In this document: positions 1 to 11,388 of the stretch, in pieces | Position numbering within the stretch: the stretch's first letter is position 1 | How the letters are laid out: every line of letters begins with the position of its first letter | Origin: Sciurus carolinensis | Lineage: Eukaryota; Chordata; Mammalia; Rodentia; Sciuridae | Direction: 5' to 3' | Length of the DNA stretch: 64,000 nt | Assembly (NCBI RefSeq): GCF_902686445.1 | Contig: NC_062214.1 | Span: 50,627,177 to 50,691,176, forward strand | The notes under the pieces: model-generated | Database searches by the model: none | Seen by the model: only the letters and a program-made list of their open reading frames with translations | Told to the model about the DNA's origin: nothing | Translations under genes and position numbers: made by a program

Positions 1-880
1 GAGCAGTTTCCATTAATGGTTAGTTTCATTAGGTATTAAATAAACATAAAACAGCTAAAGCAACAGGAAAGTTTACATCTGCAATGGACACAGTGCCCTA
101 GCCCTGCACACACATGTAACTGAGTACATGTATAAGACAGTCACAGCCTAGGGGCCTATGGTGGGCATCAGTGAGTCCCAAAGCATGGCAGCACCCAGGG
201 GACATGAGCTCAGCTAGTTACCTTCAACTAGATGCCAGAACCCAGAGAGATAGCAGTTGCTCCTGCCCCTCCTTGCCGTGGGCGGGAGCAGACAGGCGTT
301 TGGAATACCTGCTGAGCAGACACACTGAACATCACATAGCCTCAGCTCAGGTGGCTGACATAAAGGGGCAACCACATAACATGTCACTTTTGAACAGTGC
401 TGCAGCAGTGCTGGAATCCCCAGGAGAACTTTACAGATTGACTTAATACATTGAATGGGAAAAGTACCCTGCCTGGGTTTTGCCTTTCTGTGAACCATGT
501 GGATTTTGTTCCAGGAGCTTTCAAGCCTCAATCCAAAGCATTTCCTCCATTTTAGGTCTATTGAGTTATCTGGAGCTCTTCTACTGTCACATTTGTGTTC
601 CCATACTTAGCTTCACTTTCATTTTGGCTTAGGTCACAGCAAAAACCTAGTCATGTAAAACATGGCATCCAGAAGGAAGCCACTCAATCCACTGAAATAA
701 GTGCTGACCAGTCTGATGCAGGGTGTGCAGCAGCTTAGCCCAATCAGGAGACCAGGCCAGTAGTGATTTGAACAAGGAAAGTTTAAAGGTTTTTTTTAAG
801 TTATTAAAAAGTGGTAAAGGAGCCCAAGGAATACAGTAATAGCACAGGTGGGCAGCAGCAGAAAGGGACAAGAGTTGAGA

Positions 881-1122
881 GCCAGGTGCAATGGTGGAGG
901 CCTATAATGCCAGCTGCTGCACAGGCTGAGGCAGGAGGATCACAAATTTAAATCAGGCAACTTAGGGAGACCCTCAGCAATTCAGCAAAACCCTGTCACT
1001 AAATTTAAAAAATAAAAAGGGGACTGGGGATATAGCTCAGTTGGTAGAGTGATTGCCTCACAAGCATGAGGCCCTGGGTTCAATCCCCAGTACTGCAAAA
1101 AATAAAAATAAATAAATAAAAA
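881..1122 (+). repeat. B1-dID SINE
   Basis: The left half is B1-like (gccaggtgcaatggtgg, 'aggctgaggcaggaggatcac'-type core, 'agaccctcagcaa'). The right half is tRNA-like ID (gatatagctcagttggtaga, then a B box gggttcaatccccagtac) and ends in an A-rich tail. This dimer is characteristic of squirrel-lineage rodents. Confidence 0.9.
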
Positions 1123-1186
1123 GGACTGGAGAAGTAGCTTATTGGTAAAGCACCTCTGGGTTCAATGCTCAATACAAAAAAAATGT
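1123..1186 (+). repeat. ID-type SINE monomer
   Basis: A short copy of the ID half only: 'ggactggagaagtagcttattggtaaagc', a diverged B box (gggttcaatgctcaatac) and an A-run. It sits directly behind the preceding SINE tail, so it may be a tandem extension of that element. Confidence 0.75.
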
Positions 1187-1199
1187 ATATATACAGTCT

Positions 1200-1315
1200 T
1201 GCTAGGTATGGTGGCACATGCCTATAATCCCAGCAACTTGGGAGGATCACAAGTTCAAGGCCAGCTTGGGCAATTTAGCAAGACCCTGCCTCAAAATAAA
1301 ATTTTTAAAGACTGG
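1200..1315 (+). repeat. B1-half SINE fragment
   Basis: The sequence 'taggtatggtggcacatgcc' followed by 'tataatcccagcaacttggg' and 'aagaccctgcctcaaaataaa' is the B1 half of a B1-dID. The ID half is missing or reduced to 'gactgggtatg'. Confidence 0.8.
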
Positions 1316-2644
1316 GTATGAAAGAACTCAGAAGAGGAGAACCCACCTCACAAAGTCTGAGGTTTGGCTTGGGAAAGGTATATCTGCCACAGAGAGTCAC
1401 AGCGGTAAACTTGCCAGAAGCAGCCTGCCCACTGGCTGACAAACTCACTGGAGGGTGCATGTGGACCAGAACTGGTCTGCAGAAATCACCCAAGTGGCCC
1501 AAAATTTCACCCCCAGGTGAAAGGAGGTGCAGGCAGATGAACACAGCCCTCAGGCTGGTAAAGCCTGAAGAGTTGGTGCCGCTCAACCTCTGCACTCTGC
1601 TTGCTCTTAGACACCTGGGAGAAGGAAGATCCCACCTGAACCCAGAAGAGAAACACTTCTTCTATACTCATGCTTCTCTCCAGTACCCTTGATTGATAAA
1701 ATCTAATACTGCATCAGTCAGTGCAGGAGAAATGTCCACAGGGCCCAGTTCTGGTTTGACAAAGCAAAGCAAAGGTGAACTTAGAGCTTAGAGCAAGAAA
1801 TTGGTAACTAGCACATATACACGTGATCTGAATCCCCATATTGGTCAGTTTCTGTCTATCTCAACTACCACAGGCCTCTGCTCACTGATATAATGTTTCT
1901 TGGAGAAATGCAGGGAGCCGGCACACAGGTTGCTCAAAAAGAAGTGGCTCAAAGTTGCTGCATTGTGTTCTGAGTGTGGCATACATTTGACCCACATTAC
2001 ATTATTTTCTTAGCAGCATGCTTTCAGGTATAATGGCTTAGTAAGCACAAACATGTCCTTGCCTTTCTGATCAGCATCTGCTTTTCAGTTTAGGTGAGGT
2101 TGAGGTAGCTAAAGAAATTCACTCATGCATGATCAACTCAGGTCACAATACATGACACTAACAACCCAAGGATGAGCCTCTTGCAAAGCATAAGAAACAC
2201 GTTTCTGATGTTACCCTTCCTTAAAAAAGACAAGTCCGTCCAACCCACCTTACTCAGCCCAGATTTACTACAGAGAGGGGAATGGAGTGAATTTTTCATT
2301 ACAAAAATGTCATTTTTCAAAAAGTGAGAAATAGGATGTATAATTAGAGTGTGGAGCATGGGAGGGTAAACTCATTGAAGGGAGCAGACAGAATTTCAGT
2401 GATCTGAAATATTTATAGACACTGTCCCCTCTTATTCCCCAGATCCTAATCCTAGCCCCAAACACAGCACTGTACATTTTTACTAGCAAATTTTGAAGGA
2501 TTATAGACCTCCCTGTCCCTACTAGTTAGTGTTGAAATGGTGAATTTCTAGTCAGAAAACTCAGGAAGTTTTTGGTCCTTGCTCTGAGATGCCTAGAAGG
2601 CATTTTAAGATAAGCTGGCCCTCTAATGATCTTTGTTAACTTTA

Positions 2645-2860
2645 TATAGCAGGATTTCTCAGCCTCCACACTATTGACATTTGGGGCTAGATAATTATTT
2701 CTTGGGGAGGCGTGTGTTTATTATAGGATATTTAACAGTGTCCGCAGCCTCTGCATACTATGTTCTTCTGTTTATGATCATAAGAAACATCTCTGAACAT
2801 CATTAGATGTCCCCTGGGGACATTTCACCCTTGGTGAGAACCATTGAGCTAAATTGAACC
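2645..2860 (+). repeat. Ancient hAT/MER-type DNA transposon remnant
   Basis: The run from 'ggatttctcagcctccacac' through 'tattgacatttggggctaga' to 'gtcccctggggacatttcacc' and 'ttggtgagaaccattg' matches my memory of a short non-autonomous hAT-Charlie MER element with complementary ends. The exact family is not assigned. Confidence 0.6.
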
Positions 2861-3934
2861 AGATAGGACCTCTGAGCAGGATCTCAAATGAGACTTGAAT
2901 TCCTGCAGAGCAACTTCCAAATCAACTGAATCTCACAGGGAAAAGGAGGTTGTCATGTCTGTTCCTATAACCTAGAAATCCAAAAGTTCCTCAAGATCTA
3001 ACCTGTGGTCTGCAAGCCCACCTGGCTATCTCAAGGGTAGCAGCAATAATGACCCATCTAGGCACCAGACCTGGCAATGGCCCACATATCCAGCCAGGGC
3101 AAAGCAGCCTAGCCTAGCTCACGAAGCCAAAGACCAGAAGAAATAGTATGGCTAGAACCCAGCTTATGGGGGCTTTCAGAACAATAATGTAACACAAGGA
3201 TGTTGGGAGACAATGGATTTTTGTCTAGAAAAATGCGTGTATATTTTGGGAGCAGGCCATGTGTAGCCCTTGCCGGCCATCTGTCTTCACTGCAGTTGGT
3301 CATACTTAGGCTAAAAACCCACAGTGCTATCATCCAGGAGGGTCAATGAAGTTCATGCTCATCATCTAGTCAGAGAGGTCACATATCCAATTTATGGGGG
3401 GAAAGCAACCACTTCCAGTAGCGAAACAACTTTTCAATATCCCTTAACTGCCCTGTCCCATGACTGGTGGACTCATCCCTCAAGTCATGTTTTGAGGTCA
3501 TCTCCTCCAGGAATACTCGAGGCTGAGTGCTTTCCTGCACAACAATGGTGAACCATCCAGCATTTTGTAAGCAGTGGACACTGCTTTGGGACAGCATCGG
3601 GAGCTGGGAGCACTAAGTGCAGGCATAACTTCGGAGCACTGTCGTGGCAGTGGGATGGGAAGAAAGAAGGTGGAAGTTGAGAGATGGTTTTTACATAGGT
3701 GGGAACTTGACAGACCCTCATGACTGGACATGAAGTATTAAGAGAAAGGAGATGGTGACAGTCCTAGTCTCCTGCTCTGGGGTATGGGAGGAGAAGACAT
3801 GATCACTTTAAGCAGGAGGAGTTGAAATTGTCTTTGATACTACTCAGTCATATGGCCCAGGCACAGACAGATGAATCCATAAATCAGGAGAGAAGCCAGG
3901 ATGGCAGTTACCACTAGAAACTTGATTTTGTCAT

Positions 3935-4705
3935 CCCTAGTGCCTCCCATTCTCACCCCTCGGTGCAGCCAGTTCAGTTAGCAATCCATAAGTCTAGGTA
4001 CCTCCACCATCCTATCTTAAGATCCATTCACTTCTCTCCAGCCTGCTTATGTTCCATGCCTTGAGTGACCATCTCTCTTGCAAGGATTGGTATAGCAACC
4101 TCTTCCTCATTGGTCTCCTTCTGTCTCCTCTTGTCTGCTCCTTCCCTTTCTTAACTTGTCTTTTTCCCTGTCATATTGTCCACTCACCCACTGAAGTTAC
4201 AAATCTATGTGTGCTGCACCCAAGCTTTGAAACTTCCAGTGTTTCTCTGTTACCCTCAAAATCAGTCACACTGGTGGTCACACCTGACCCCTGTCTCACC
4301 CTGCAGCCTCATCTCTTATCACCTGCTTGGTTCCACAGTTCTCATCCATCCTGAGCCACCTGTGGAAACCTGGATGATGTCATCCTCTTTTACTCTCAGA
4401 CCTTTGAACAGACTGATCCTTGTGTCTGGAATTCTTTTCAACACCTCCTTCCAAGCCCTACACCTGGCTAGCTAATAATTTCTGAGATCTCCACAAAGCC
4501 TTTCCTCCTTACCATGACTAAGATACCATCTGAGGGTTCTTATCCTTGATAGCGACTCTCTGTAGAACTGCCTGCTCACTCTTCTAGCCATGCTGGAAGC
4601 TCCTCAAGATAGAAGCATTCTTGTTCTCTAGTGTGTGCAGTGTCACATGGAGCCTGTGTCCAGGATAGGTGTTCATGAAATATTTGCCACATGATAAGTG
4701 AAAGG
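3935..4705 (+). repeat. L2-like LINE 3' fragment
   Basis: Pyrimidine-rich sequence ends in 'ctggaagctcctcaagatag', then 'gtccaggataggtgttcatg' and 'aaatatttg'. This matches the L2 3'-end pattern of a cytosine-rich body followed by 'gctccttgagggcaggga' and 'caataaatgtttg'. The copy is diverged and the edges are uncertain. Confidence 0.55.
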
Positions 4706-4953
4706 TCAGTGTGTGGAATAGAAAAGGTTGCTCCAAACTTGCCTGCTGATGGGAGGGAAGGAACCCTATAAGGGGTAGTAGAACTAAAATCAATGGTAGG
4801 CTTGGGAAGTCAACAGAATATTACCAAAAAAAGCAGCAGAATGTTGAATATTTGAGAAAGATCAAGAAGAATGAGAACTCTGAATGCCTATTGGATTGAT
4901 TGTGGCAATGCATAATGGCCAGGGCTGAGGAGAAGGGAAAAGCAAGAAGATGT

Positions 4954-4954
<1 letters not shown>

Positions 4955-4992
<38 letters not shown>
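4955..4992. repeat. (GT)n microsatellite
   Basis: An uninterrupted GT dinucleotide run of about 18 units. Confidence 0.97.
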
Positions 4993-4994
<2 letters not shown>

Positions 4995-5331
4995 AGTCAT
5001 TGGATGGCAATGGGATAGCAAGGTAGACACACAGCTGTCAGGAAGGGTTGTAGACATTGAATTGTGATGGGCAGTGTTCAGCAGGAGACCCTGCTGAAGT
5101 AGCATCCCAGTGCAGACCTGCAGGCAGTTCTCTCCCTCAACACCTGAGGGCATTCCACAGTCTGCCCTGGGCATCCCACACACATCCACCCTCCCACCAA
5201 GTAACCGTGGACCAGGTTGTGTCTAGCCTCTGAGGCTCTAGACTGGTGCCTGTCAAGTCAGAACCCTAGCTGCTCATTTAATTTAGCACAGTTGTGAACC
5301 ATGCCTGTTGTCTACCCATAGCTAATTCTAG

Positions 5332-5463
5332 ACTTTTTTTTTTTTTTAAGTACTGTGGATTGAAACCAGGGATGCTCTACTCCTGCACTACACCCCCAGC
5401 CCTGTTTGTTTTATATGTTGAGACAGGGTCTTGCTAAGTTTCCAGGCTGGTCTTAAACTTGCA
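5332..5463 (-). repeat. SINE (B1-dID), minus orientation
   Basis: A T-run is followed by 'gtactgtggattgaaaccag', the complement of the ID tail, then 'ttgagacagggtcttgctaa', the complement of the B1-half linker. The 5' part is truncated. Confidence 0.85.
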
Positions 5464-5899
5464 ATTGAACAGCAAATTCTTGACTTTTAGAGTTTCTTCT
5501 GGTTCTTGAGTTTAGTCTGGGAGTCTTAGGAAAAGACATTTCAGATTGCCAGATGCCTGTTCTTATAGCACAACCCTCTATGCACAGTAGACTCCATTTC
5601 CTCTTATGCTGAAGAAGGGAATGTACCTGCCTGGATTGTATAGAACTCCTTGCCAACCATTCTCATCATGCACAGTTTGAAAACCACCAGTGGCAAGGTG
5701 CTACAGGGAACTTACATGTTGTATTAAAGCCCTTTTTTGTGTCAGGCAGTAAGTATAGAAATGTGTGTGAGAGAGGGAGAGAGGTAGTCTTCTCCCTGGA
5801 TCTCACCTCACATTAGCCAGGCACCCAGGCTGGGGGTGGGTAGGTGAGGTTTGTCTGTAATTTGGGATGGCCACTGGAAAAAGCAAGATGGGGCAAGAT

Positions 5900-6090
5900 A
5901 GAACTGGGCTAGTGATGCACACCTATAATCCCAGAGATTTGGGAGTCCGAGGCAAGAGGATTACAAGTTCAAGACCAGCCTCAGCAACTTAGTAAGACCC
6001 TGTCTCAAAATAAAAAGGACTGGGGACATAGCTCAGTGGTAAAGTGCCCCTGGGTTCAATCCCCAGTACCCCCCCCCAAAAAAAAAGATG
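5900..6090 (+). repeat. B1-dID SINE
   Basis: 'tgatgcacacctataatccc' (B1 half), 'cagcctcagcaacttagtaa', then 'ggggacatagctcagtggta' and 'gggttcaatccccagtaccc' (ID half) with an A tail. Confidence 0.92.
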
Positions 6091-6220
6091 GGCTCAGTCC
6101 AGAGCACCTTTTTCTCCACAATGCACAATGTTCCTATATGGTTGACACTGGGTGTGACAAGAGGGGTTCCTAAGGTTTTTGATATACTTTAAAATAACCT
6201 TTTTAAAGGGTACTTTTTCA

Positions 6221-6312
6221 GGCTGGAGATGTAACTCAGTGGTGGAACTCTTGCCTTGCATGTGTGAGACCCTGGATTTAATCCCCAGTACTGCAAAAAA
6301 AAAAAAAAAAAA
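6221..6312 (+). repeat. ID SINE
   Basis: A tRNA-derived monomer: 'ggctggagatgtaactcagt' with an A box, 'ttgccttgcatgtgtgagac', the B-box region 'ggatttaatccccagtactg' and an A18 tail. Confidence 0.92.
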
Positions 6313-7049
6313 GTAAATGAAAAGTACATTTTTTCTGAAGATTTCTCTTTGGTTGAATCTTTAAAATGTTTTAGAGAAAATTCTGCTTATTTTCTGTTTT
6401 CCTGTTGGGTATTTTTAGTAAACTGTAGCAGGAAGCAAAGCAGCTCTCATTTATAAAGTAATTTTGCTGATCCCACAGAGAAGCTTTATCTTCCCATGTG
6501 AGAGTACTCAAATTCCTTCCTTCTCAAACAAACTAAGAAATACTAAGATGCTGAGGAACACTTGGCAGAGAGCTACAGGGAATGGGACTGGGTGGCTTTG
6601 CCCTGCAGCAGAAGCAGTGGTACAGCTTGGTGACTGTGAAGGCAGCTGTGAGGTGAGCCTCTTCCCTAGTAGGCCAGGTGAGAGAGCAGCCCATGGATAG
6701 AGGGGAGTCCAGGAGTCCAGAAATCTGCGTCTGCCTTCACAGGCTAGCGAGAGGGACTCTCGAGCCCACGCTGCCAGTCCCTTGTGTGCCTAGAATCCAG
6801 ATGAGCACCCTCATGAGCAGCCACAACGGAACAGAGGACTCCAAGACTTGGAGCATCTAGTCACTTGGCAGGTGGTTTTCAGAGAAAACCCCCTCTAGCT
6901 AAGCTCCTGCACCATTCTGGAGAGGTCCCAGGCCTTTTATCCATTCATCTTATCTGTCAGTCAGAGGAAGAAAGATAGGAAAGTGAACATGTTCCCAAGA
7001 ATGTGGGGCCCTTGGACCTGCAGTAGTTCTTAAGTCTCATGAAACCAGT

Positions 7050-7093
7050 GATGACTTTTAAAGAAGTGTCAGGGATGACTTTTAAAGAAGTGT
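7050..7093 (+). repeat. Two-copy 20-bp tandem repeat next to a splice acceptor
   Basis: GATGACTTTTAAAGAAGTGT occurs at 7050-7069 and again, identical, at 7074-7093. It lies immediately upstream of the 3' splice site of the penultimate ARNT2 exon. Each copy contains TGAC, a possible branch-point core. The second copy places that A about 32 bases before the exon, a usual branch-point distance. Confidence 0.95.
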
Positions 7094-7109
7094 ACATCGG
7101 CTCTTTCAG

Positions 7110-7246
7110 CTGAGAGTGGACAAAGTAGCGGGCAGTTCCAGGGGAGGCCCTCGGAAGTCTGGTCACAGTGGCAGAGCCAGCACCACGGCCAGCAGAGCGG
7201 TGAGCAGCACTCCCACCAGCAGCCCGGTCAGACTGAAGTGTTCCAG
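7110..7246 (+). CDS. ARNT2: ARNT2 penultimate coding exon
   Basis: ARNT2 is a bHLH-PAS transcription factor, a nuclear obligate partner of class I bHLH-PAS proteins such as SIM1, NPAS4 and HIF alpha subunits, important in hypothalamic and neural development. The exon is bounded by AG (7108-7109) and GT (7247-7248). Its first two bases finish a split codon (Ala if the previous base is G), followed by 45 whole codons. The reading is Gln/Ser/His-rich (begins ESGQSSGQFQG, contains WSQWQSQHHGQQ, ends QPGQTEVFQ). This fits the disordered C-terminal activation region of ARNT2 as I know it. The bHLH and PAS domains lie in exons upstream of the window. An overlapping antisense reading frame is only a shadow. 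Confidence 0.92.
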
Positions 7247-8968
7247 GTAAATCGAGCGAGCACCGCCTTCTCGTAGGTACCGGCGCCTTCTCTCTGCTTC
7301 CTTTCCCCCTCAGTCTCTGCCGCATCACCGCCCACCCGCTAGCCAGCGTGAGTTCTAGCCTGGCCTGGGGTTAGAGGGGGGTCTAGGAGTAGAAGGTCCC
7401 ATCCTGTCCAACCAGAAACTGCAGTGCACTCAGGGAGGGGAAGGGGCCTGCAGCCTTTGAACTGAGGCACACAAAAGAGGAGGCTACAATTAGAGATTCC
7501 TCCCTACCCCTGCTGAGAGCTGCCCAATAGAGGCACATAAGCAGAAGACTGGTCCTGGTGCTGGGTTCATGTCTACCCTGCAGGCTTCCCTTACTTTTGG
7601 CTGCCCTGACTGCTCCTCACCAGCCTGTACCCAAGACAGGGAGATATCCCTCTCCAGGGCCTTGCCCTAGTACCAGGCTGGTCCTGGCTCAGCTCCCCTC
7701 TTGGTGTAGGCTAAGAGTGCTGCCCACTGGCTAGAAGTACCTGGGATCTTACAGTTCCCTCAACTCTGCTTTCAGCCACAATTGTTTTTATGGGAGGTTC
7801 TGAGTGCATTGATTCCTCCTCTACCCACAGTGAGGCCCATCCCACCAGATCCTTGCAAACAGAACCCAGGGACCCCCTGTAGGGCCCCAGAGCCCTGCCC
7901 TGCCCTGTCCTGCCTGCAGAATAGGACTGGGGGCAGGAACCACAGCACGGGAGGCTTCTCAAGAGTCAGTGCTCCATTTACCCTCACCCTCATCCCAAGC
8001 TTCTTTCCTACCAGGTCAAGCAGCATCCTCACAGACACAGGTCTAGAGCCCAGGTATTGCTCAGGATTCCACAGGGGCAACATATTATTCAGCATGCAGA
8101 GGAGTACCTACTCTAGCCCTTCCCTTGTGTCCCCTTACCTACTATGACTGCCCTTCTTCCTCCTGTAAGGCCCCAACCTTTGCCCATCTTATACCTCCTA
8201 ACAGAAAATGGAATTTCCTAATGGGGGTCTTCAAGGTCACACTGTTAAAAGAATTCTTGGTCAAATAAGTTTATGAAACACTGGTTAAACAAAATTATTC
8301 AGTTTCTTTCTTACAGGGCTTATCAGAACCTTTATTATACCAGTGAGGACTGTGGATTTCTAGGAGGTAGGCAAAGTATGCCTTGTTTCCCAAACTTATT
8401 TGTCCACAGAATTCTTTTCTCATGCAGTATTACATGAGCTTGGAATTTAATAACACAATGGGACATATACCATAAGGAATTGAGATGTTGCTACTCCTCT
8501 ATTCTGGGTGGGTAGTGTGAGGTCCAGAAAACTTGAAGGACTTGTTTAAGCTGAAGTCTGCTACACACAGTGAATACAGGCCACAGATCTCTCCACTCAC
8601 CCTTAGGCTGCATAGCATTTCTGTCACATTACAATCATTTGTACTTTGCTTGGTGCCAGGCTGGGTTGTCTCCACCAGTGGGGCTCATACCCACCCTCTT
8701 TCTCTGGCTCCATGTTAGATGTACAAAAGTCGTGTCCTATTGCTGTTTACCTGCTAGCATGGCAGCTCCTTGGGGAGGACAGTTTCCTAGGGTCTCAGGC
8801 ATTTGAGGATCCCTGCAGAGCATCCCTTGGAAGGTTGGGGAATATTCCTGGGCTATCCATTAGAGAGGTGGCTGTGAGGGTGAGTGTCAGGCTGGGCTCC
8901 TGGGACGTACCCAGTCCACGGGCAGAGAACCTGACTGCCCCATGGCTTTCTTCTCTTCTCTCCTGCAG
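7247..8968 (+). other. ARNT2: Last ARNT2 intron (1722 bp)
   Basis: The intron begins GTAAAT and ends cttctcttctctcctgcag, with a strong polypyrimidine tract. It is phase 0: the codon CAG before it and GAC after it are intact. I recognise no repeat inside this intron. The longer open frames here (for example around 7782-8147 on + and 7772-8095 on -) show no known domain. Confidence 0.9.
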
Positions 8969-9067
8969 GACATGCTGCCAATGCCAGGAGATCCCACCCA
9001 GGGGACTGGCAACTATAATATCGAAGACTTTGCTGACCTGGGCATGTTCCCACCATTTTCTGAGTAA
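8969..9067 (+). CDS. ARNT2: ARNT2 terminal coding exon
   Basis: After the acceptor AG at 8967-8968 there are 32 codons and TAA (9065-9067). The peptide starts DMLPMPGDPTQGTG, contains NYNIEDFADLG and ends MFPPFSE. The ending MFPPFSE is shared by the ARNT/ARNT2 paralogues; the stretch before it (MPGDPTQGTGNYNIEDFADLG) distinguishes ARNT2 from ARNT. Reading joins in frame to the preceding exon (...TEVFQ | DMLPM...). The acidic/hydrophobic tail is the C-terminal part of the transactivation region. No disruption is seen, so this looks like the functional gene and not a retrocopy. Confidence 0.95.
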   Translation, partial: DMLPMPGDPTQGTGNYNIEDFADLGMFPPFSE

Positions 9068-11382
9068 CTGCGGGCAGAGCGAGGCTCCCACTGTAGAGTG
9101 CTACCCAAGCTGTGACATCATTGCCCATGTGAATGGGACCCCCCTAGCCTGGCTTGCCCTGATGCAGGACCCCCCACCAAAAGCCCCTCACCCCCACATT
9201 CCCTAGGCACAGCATCACTCAGCTCTAATCCACAGCCATGGCTTCTCAGCCACTGACCAGGGACCCTGCTATATGTTTGGGAACTGGTTGTATTTATTGT
9301 ATTTTGTCTGTGTGTGCTTGGGAGGTGAGCCTATTGGGTCCTTAAATTCAGTTGTGAATAGTCTCTTAATAGATAATTTACTCACATAAAAAGTTCAGTC
9401 GATGCCTAGAGCTATCAGCACACCATCACACCGGCTGCGGGTGCTGAATCACATTTCTTGCTTTTCACTACTGTGGCTAGGTGGGGCTCAGGGTTTGGAA
9501 TAAGAGGCCAGAAGGATGCCGAGCCTTTGTTCTGTGCACTGGAGCCAAGTGGCACAAGGACGCAGAGTGGACGCCCTTCAGCTCTGCTAATCTGTCTGTG
9601 TGCCTGTTGTGCTGTGGGACATATTTACTTTGTGCAGTGAGACATGAACTTTCTGTCCTAATGAATATGTTGTGCCTCGTGTCCAACGTGTGTGGCCAGA
9701 GTGAGTGTATAGAATCCAAAGTCTGTAGTGAGTGTGAGAACTGAAACAAGTGGCCCCCATCCCCAAGCTTAGGAGCACCCTGATAGGAGGATGCTCATCC
9801 TCGGGCCTGGAAGCTGGACGAACTGGCAGGACTCAGCAGGCTGGCCCTTCAGCAGTGTCACAAGGAGCCAGTGCTGGAGACCTACTTACTTTAATAGGTC
9901 AGTTCTTGGACTACATGCCTGCTGTAGATCCAAGCCCCTCCTTTTAGAGGAACCAACCCTGTCCTTCTCGTGGAACCTCATAGGAGTGCTTGCCCTTACC
10001 ACTAGGCTTGAACACGTGCTTCCAATTCCATATAGCTGCCTCCAGCCCTGCTCCATTGGGAGAGGGAGCTTTTCCCCATCCAGAACCTACAGGAAGGCAC
10101 ACCTCGAGGTCACAGAGGCATACAGGTGTGGATGGCACATGTAGGATACCCAGCCTCATCAGGTCCCATGCCACATTCTGCTCAGTGACCTGGAGGAAGC
10201 TTGGGACCAATGCCTGTGTGGAGAAGTGCACCCTAGACCACTTTCCTCCTGGCCACCTGAGCCTCTGAGCTTCTCTTGGCAGCAGGTACAGCAGTACCTT
10301 GGGAGGGACATGATACAGGTCTGTGAGGCAGAAGATTCAGGCTCTGGTTCTGGTTCCAACTCTGATTCTGTCACATGTCCGCCAGGGTCCTGAATTCCTC
10401 TGGTGGTCTCAAGACAGGAATGTGATATGTCTTCTAGAAGTTTCTACCTGGGTGACCCCTGAACTCAGACTTGAGGAGATGAGTTTAGGACTCCATCCCC
10501 CACTTTTCACGTTCCTGTTTCCTCCCATACACTTTTCATGGGCAAGGACTCTCTTAGCCTTCTGTATTTCCTTCTTTTCCTGTCCATCTTTTCTCATCCC
10601 CATCAGTCAACCCACTGATGCCCATGTGAGAGAGAAACCACACAAGTCCACAGGTGCAGGGGCCCACCTTGTGGGAAAACCCTGGCAGGTCCCTCCAGGG
10701 TCCCCTTGGGAACCTCTCACAAGCACTGTTTAGTGGTACAATGCTCAGAAACAACTCATTGTCCCTGCCTGTGGATTCTGGCATTGGTTCTAGGCTGCCT
10801 GAAAACAGAGTAAATCCAGCATGCAGGAAGGAGCTAGGGGGAGAATTGCTTTGGTACTTTGAAGATCTCGTATTACACTGCAGCCTATCTGGCATCCAGG
10901 GAGATCCATGTGCCCTGTGTTTCTGTTGAACTTCACCTGGAAAGCCCAACATCACCCAATAGAAGACCAGTAACCAGCCTCAGTTTTAAGACTGGTGGAG
11001 CCCTGACTAGTTTCTGCAGTGGCTCTTAATCCTTATGTAGATGATAGTGACTGGTCCTAAGTGTAGGTGCATGAAGAACTGGCTCCAACCCAGAGGCTTC
11101 CCTGCTACCCCTTGTGCCCTAACATCATCAAACTTGCCCTAGCCATGAGCATGATTGTCTCCAAAAAAGACACAAAAATAGCTTTTGGAGCAAAGAAGTG
11201 TTTTACAATGAAGTAAAAAATACACTTCATGTGGCCTTTGGCTTGTAACTTCATGAATTTAGGGGTCTTATGTTTGTTTTTGCCTTGTTTTTCAGAGGGA
11301 AATCAGGGAATTTTCTCAGGTGCCCACCAGAGGTGAACACCTTGGCCATGACTATTTCTTGGCACTGAGGGGACATTGAAGA

Positions 11383-11388
11383 AATAAA
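11383..11388 (+). terminator. Possible proximal poly(A) signal
   Basis: AATAAA in 'gaagaaataaaggatccttc' within the ARNT2 3' UTR. Use is unproven. Confidence 0.4.

Larger units (their letters stand above)
1..7109 (+). other. ARNT2: ARNT2 intron (3' part) with interspersed repeats
   Basis: No exon could be recognised here. The stretch ends at a normal splice acceptor (pyrimidine-rich ctctttcag, AG at 7108-7109) in front of the penultimate ARNT2 coding exon, so it is inferred to be the 3' part of the preceding intron. I looked for the Ser/Pro-rich ARNT2 sequence that should lie just upstream and did not find it. Contents: B1-dID and ID SINEs, a MER-type DNA transposon remnant, an L2-like LINE piece and a (GT)n microsatellite. 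The remaining unique sequence (for example 1-880, 1690-2640, 2860-3930 and 6315-7050) holds nothing I can name. Confidence 0.75.

Noticed and set aside
1021..1100. tRNA gene (A box and B box visible)
   Set aside because: It is the ID half of a SINE, repeated many times in the window with an A-rich tail; no cloverleaf with an intact acceptor stem.
1..7109. Further upstream ARNT2 exons
   Set aside because: I looked for the Ser/Pro-rich segment expected before AESGQ and for other good acceptor-donor pairs with open frames and found none convincing.
6957..7328. 123-codon minus-strand open frame
   Set aside because: Antisense shadow of the CpG/CAG-rich ARNT2 exon.
8646..9206. 186-codon open frame on + overlapping the last ARNT2 exon
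   Set aside because: It is in a different frame from the ARNT2 coding reading, crosses the intron-exon border and continues into the 3' UTR; no domain is visible.
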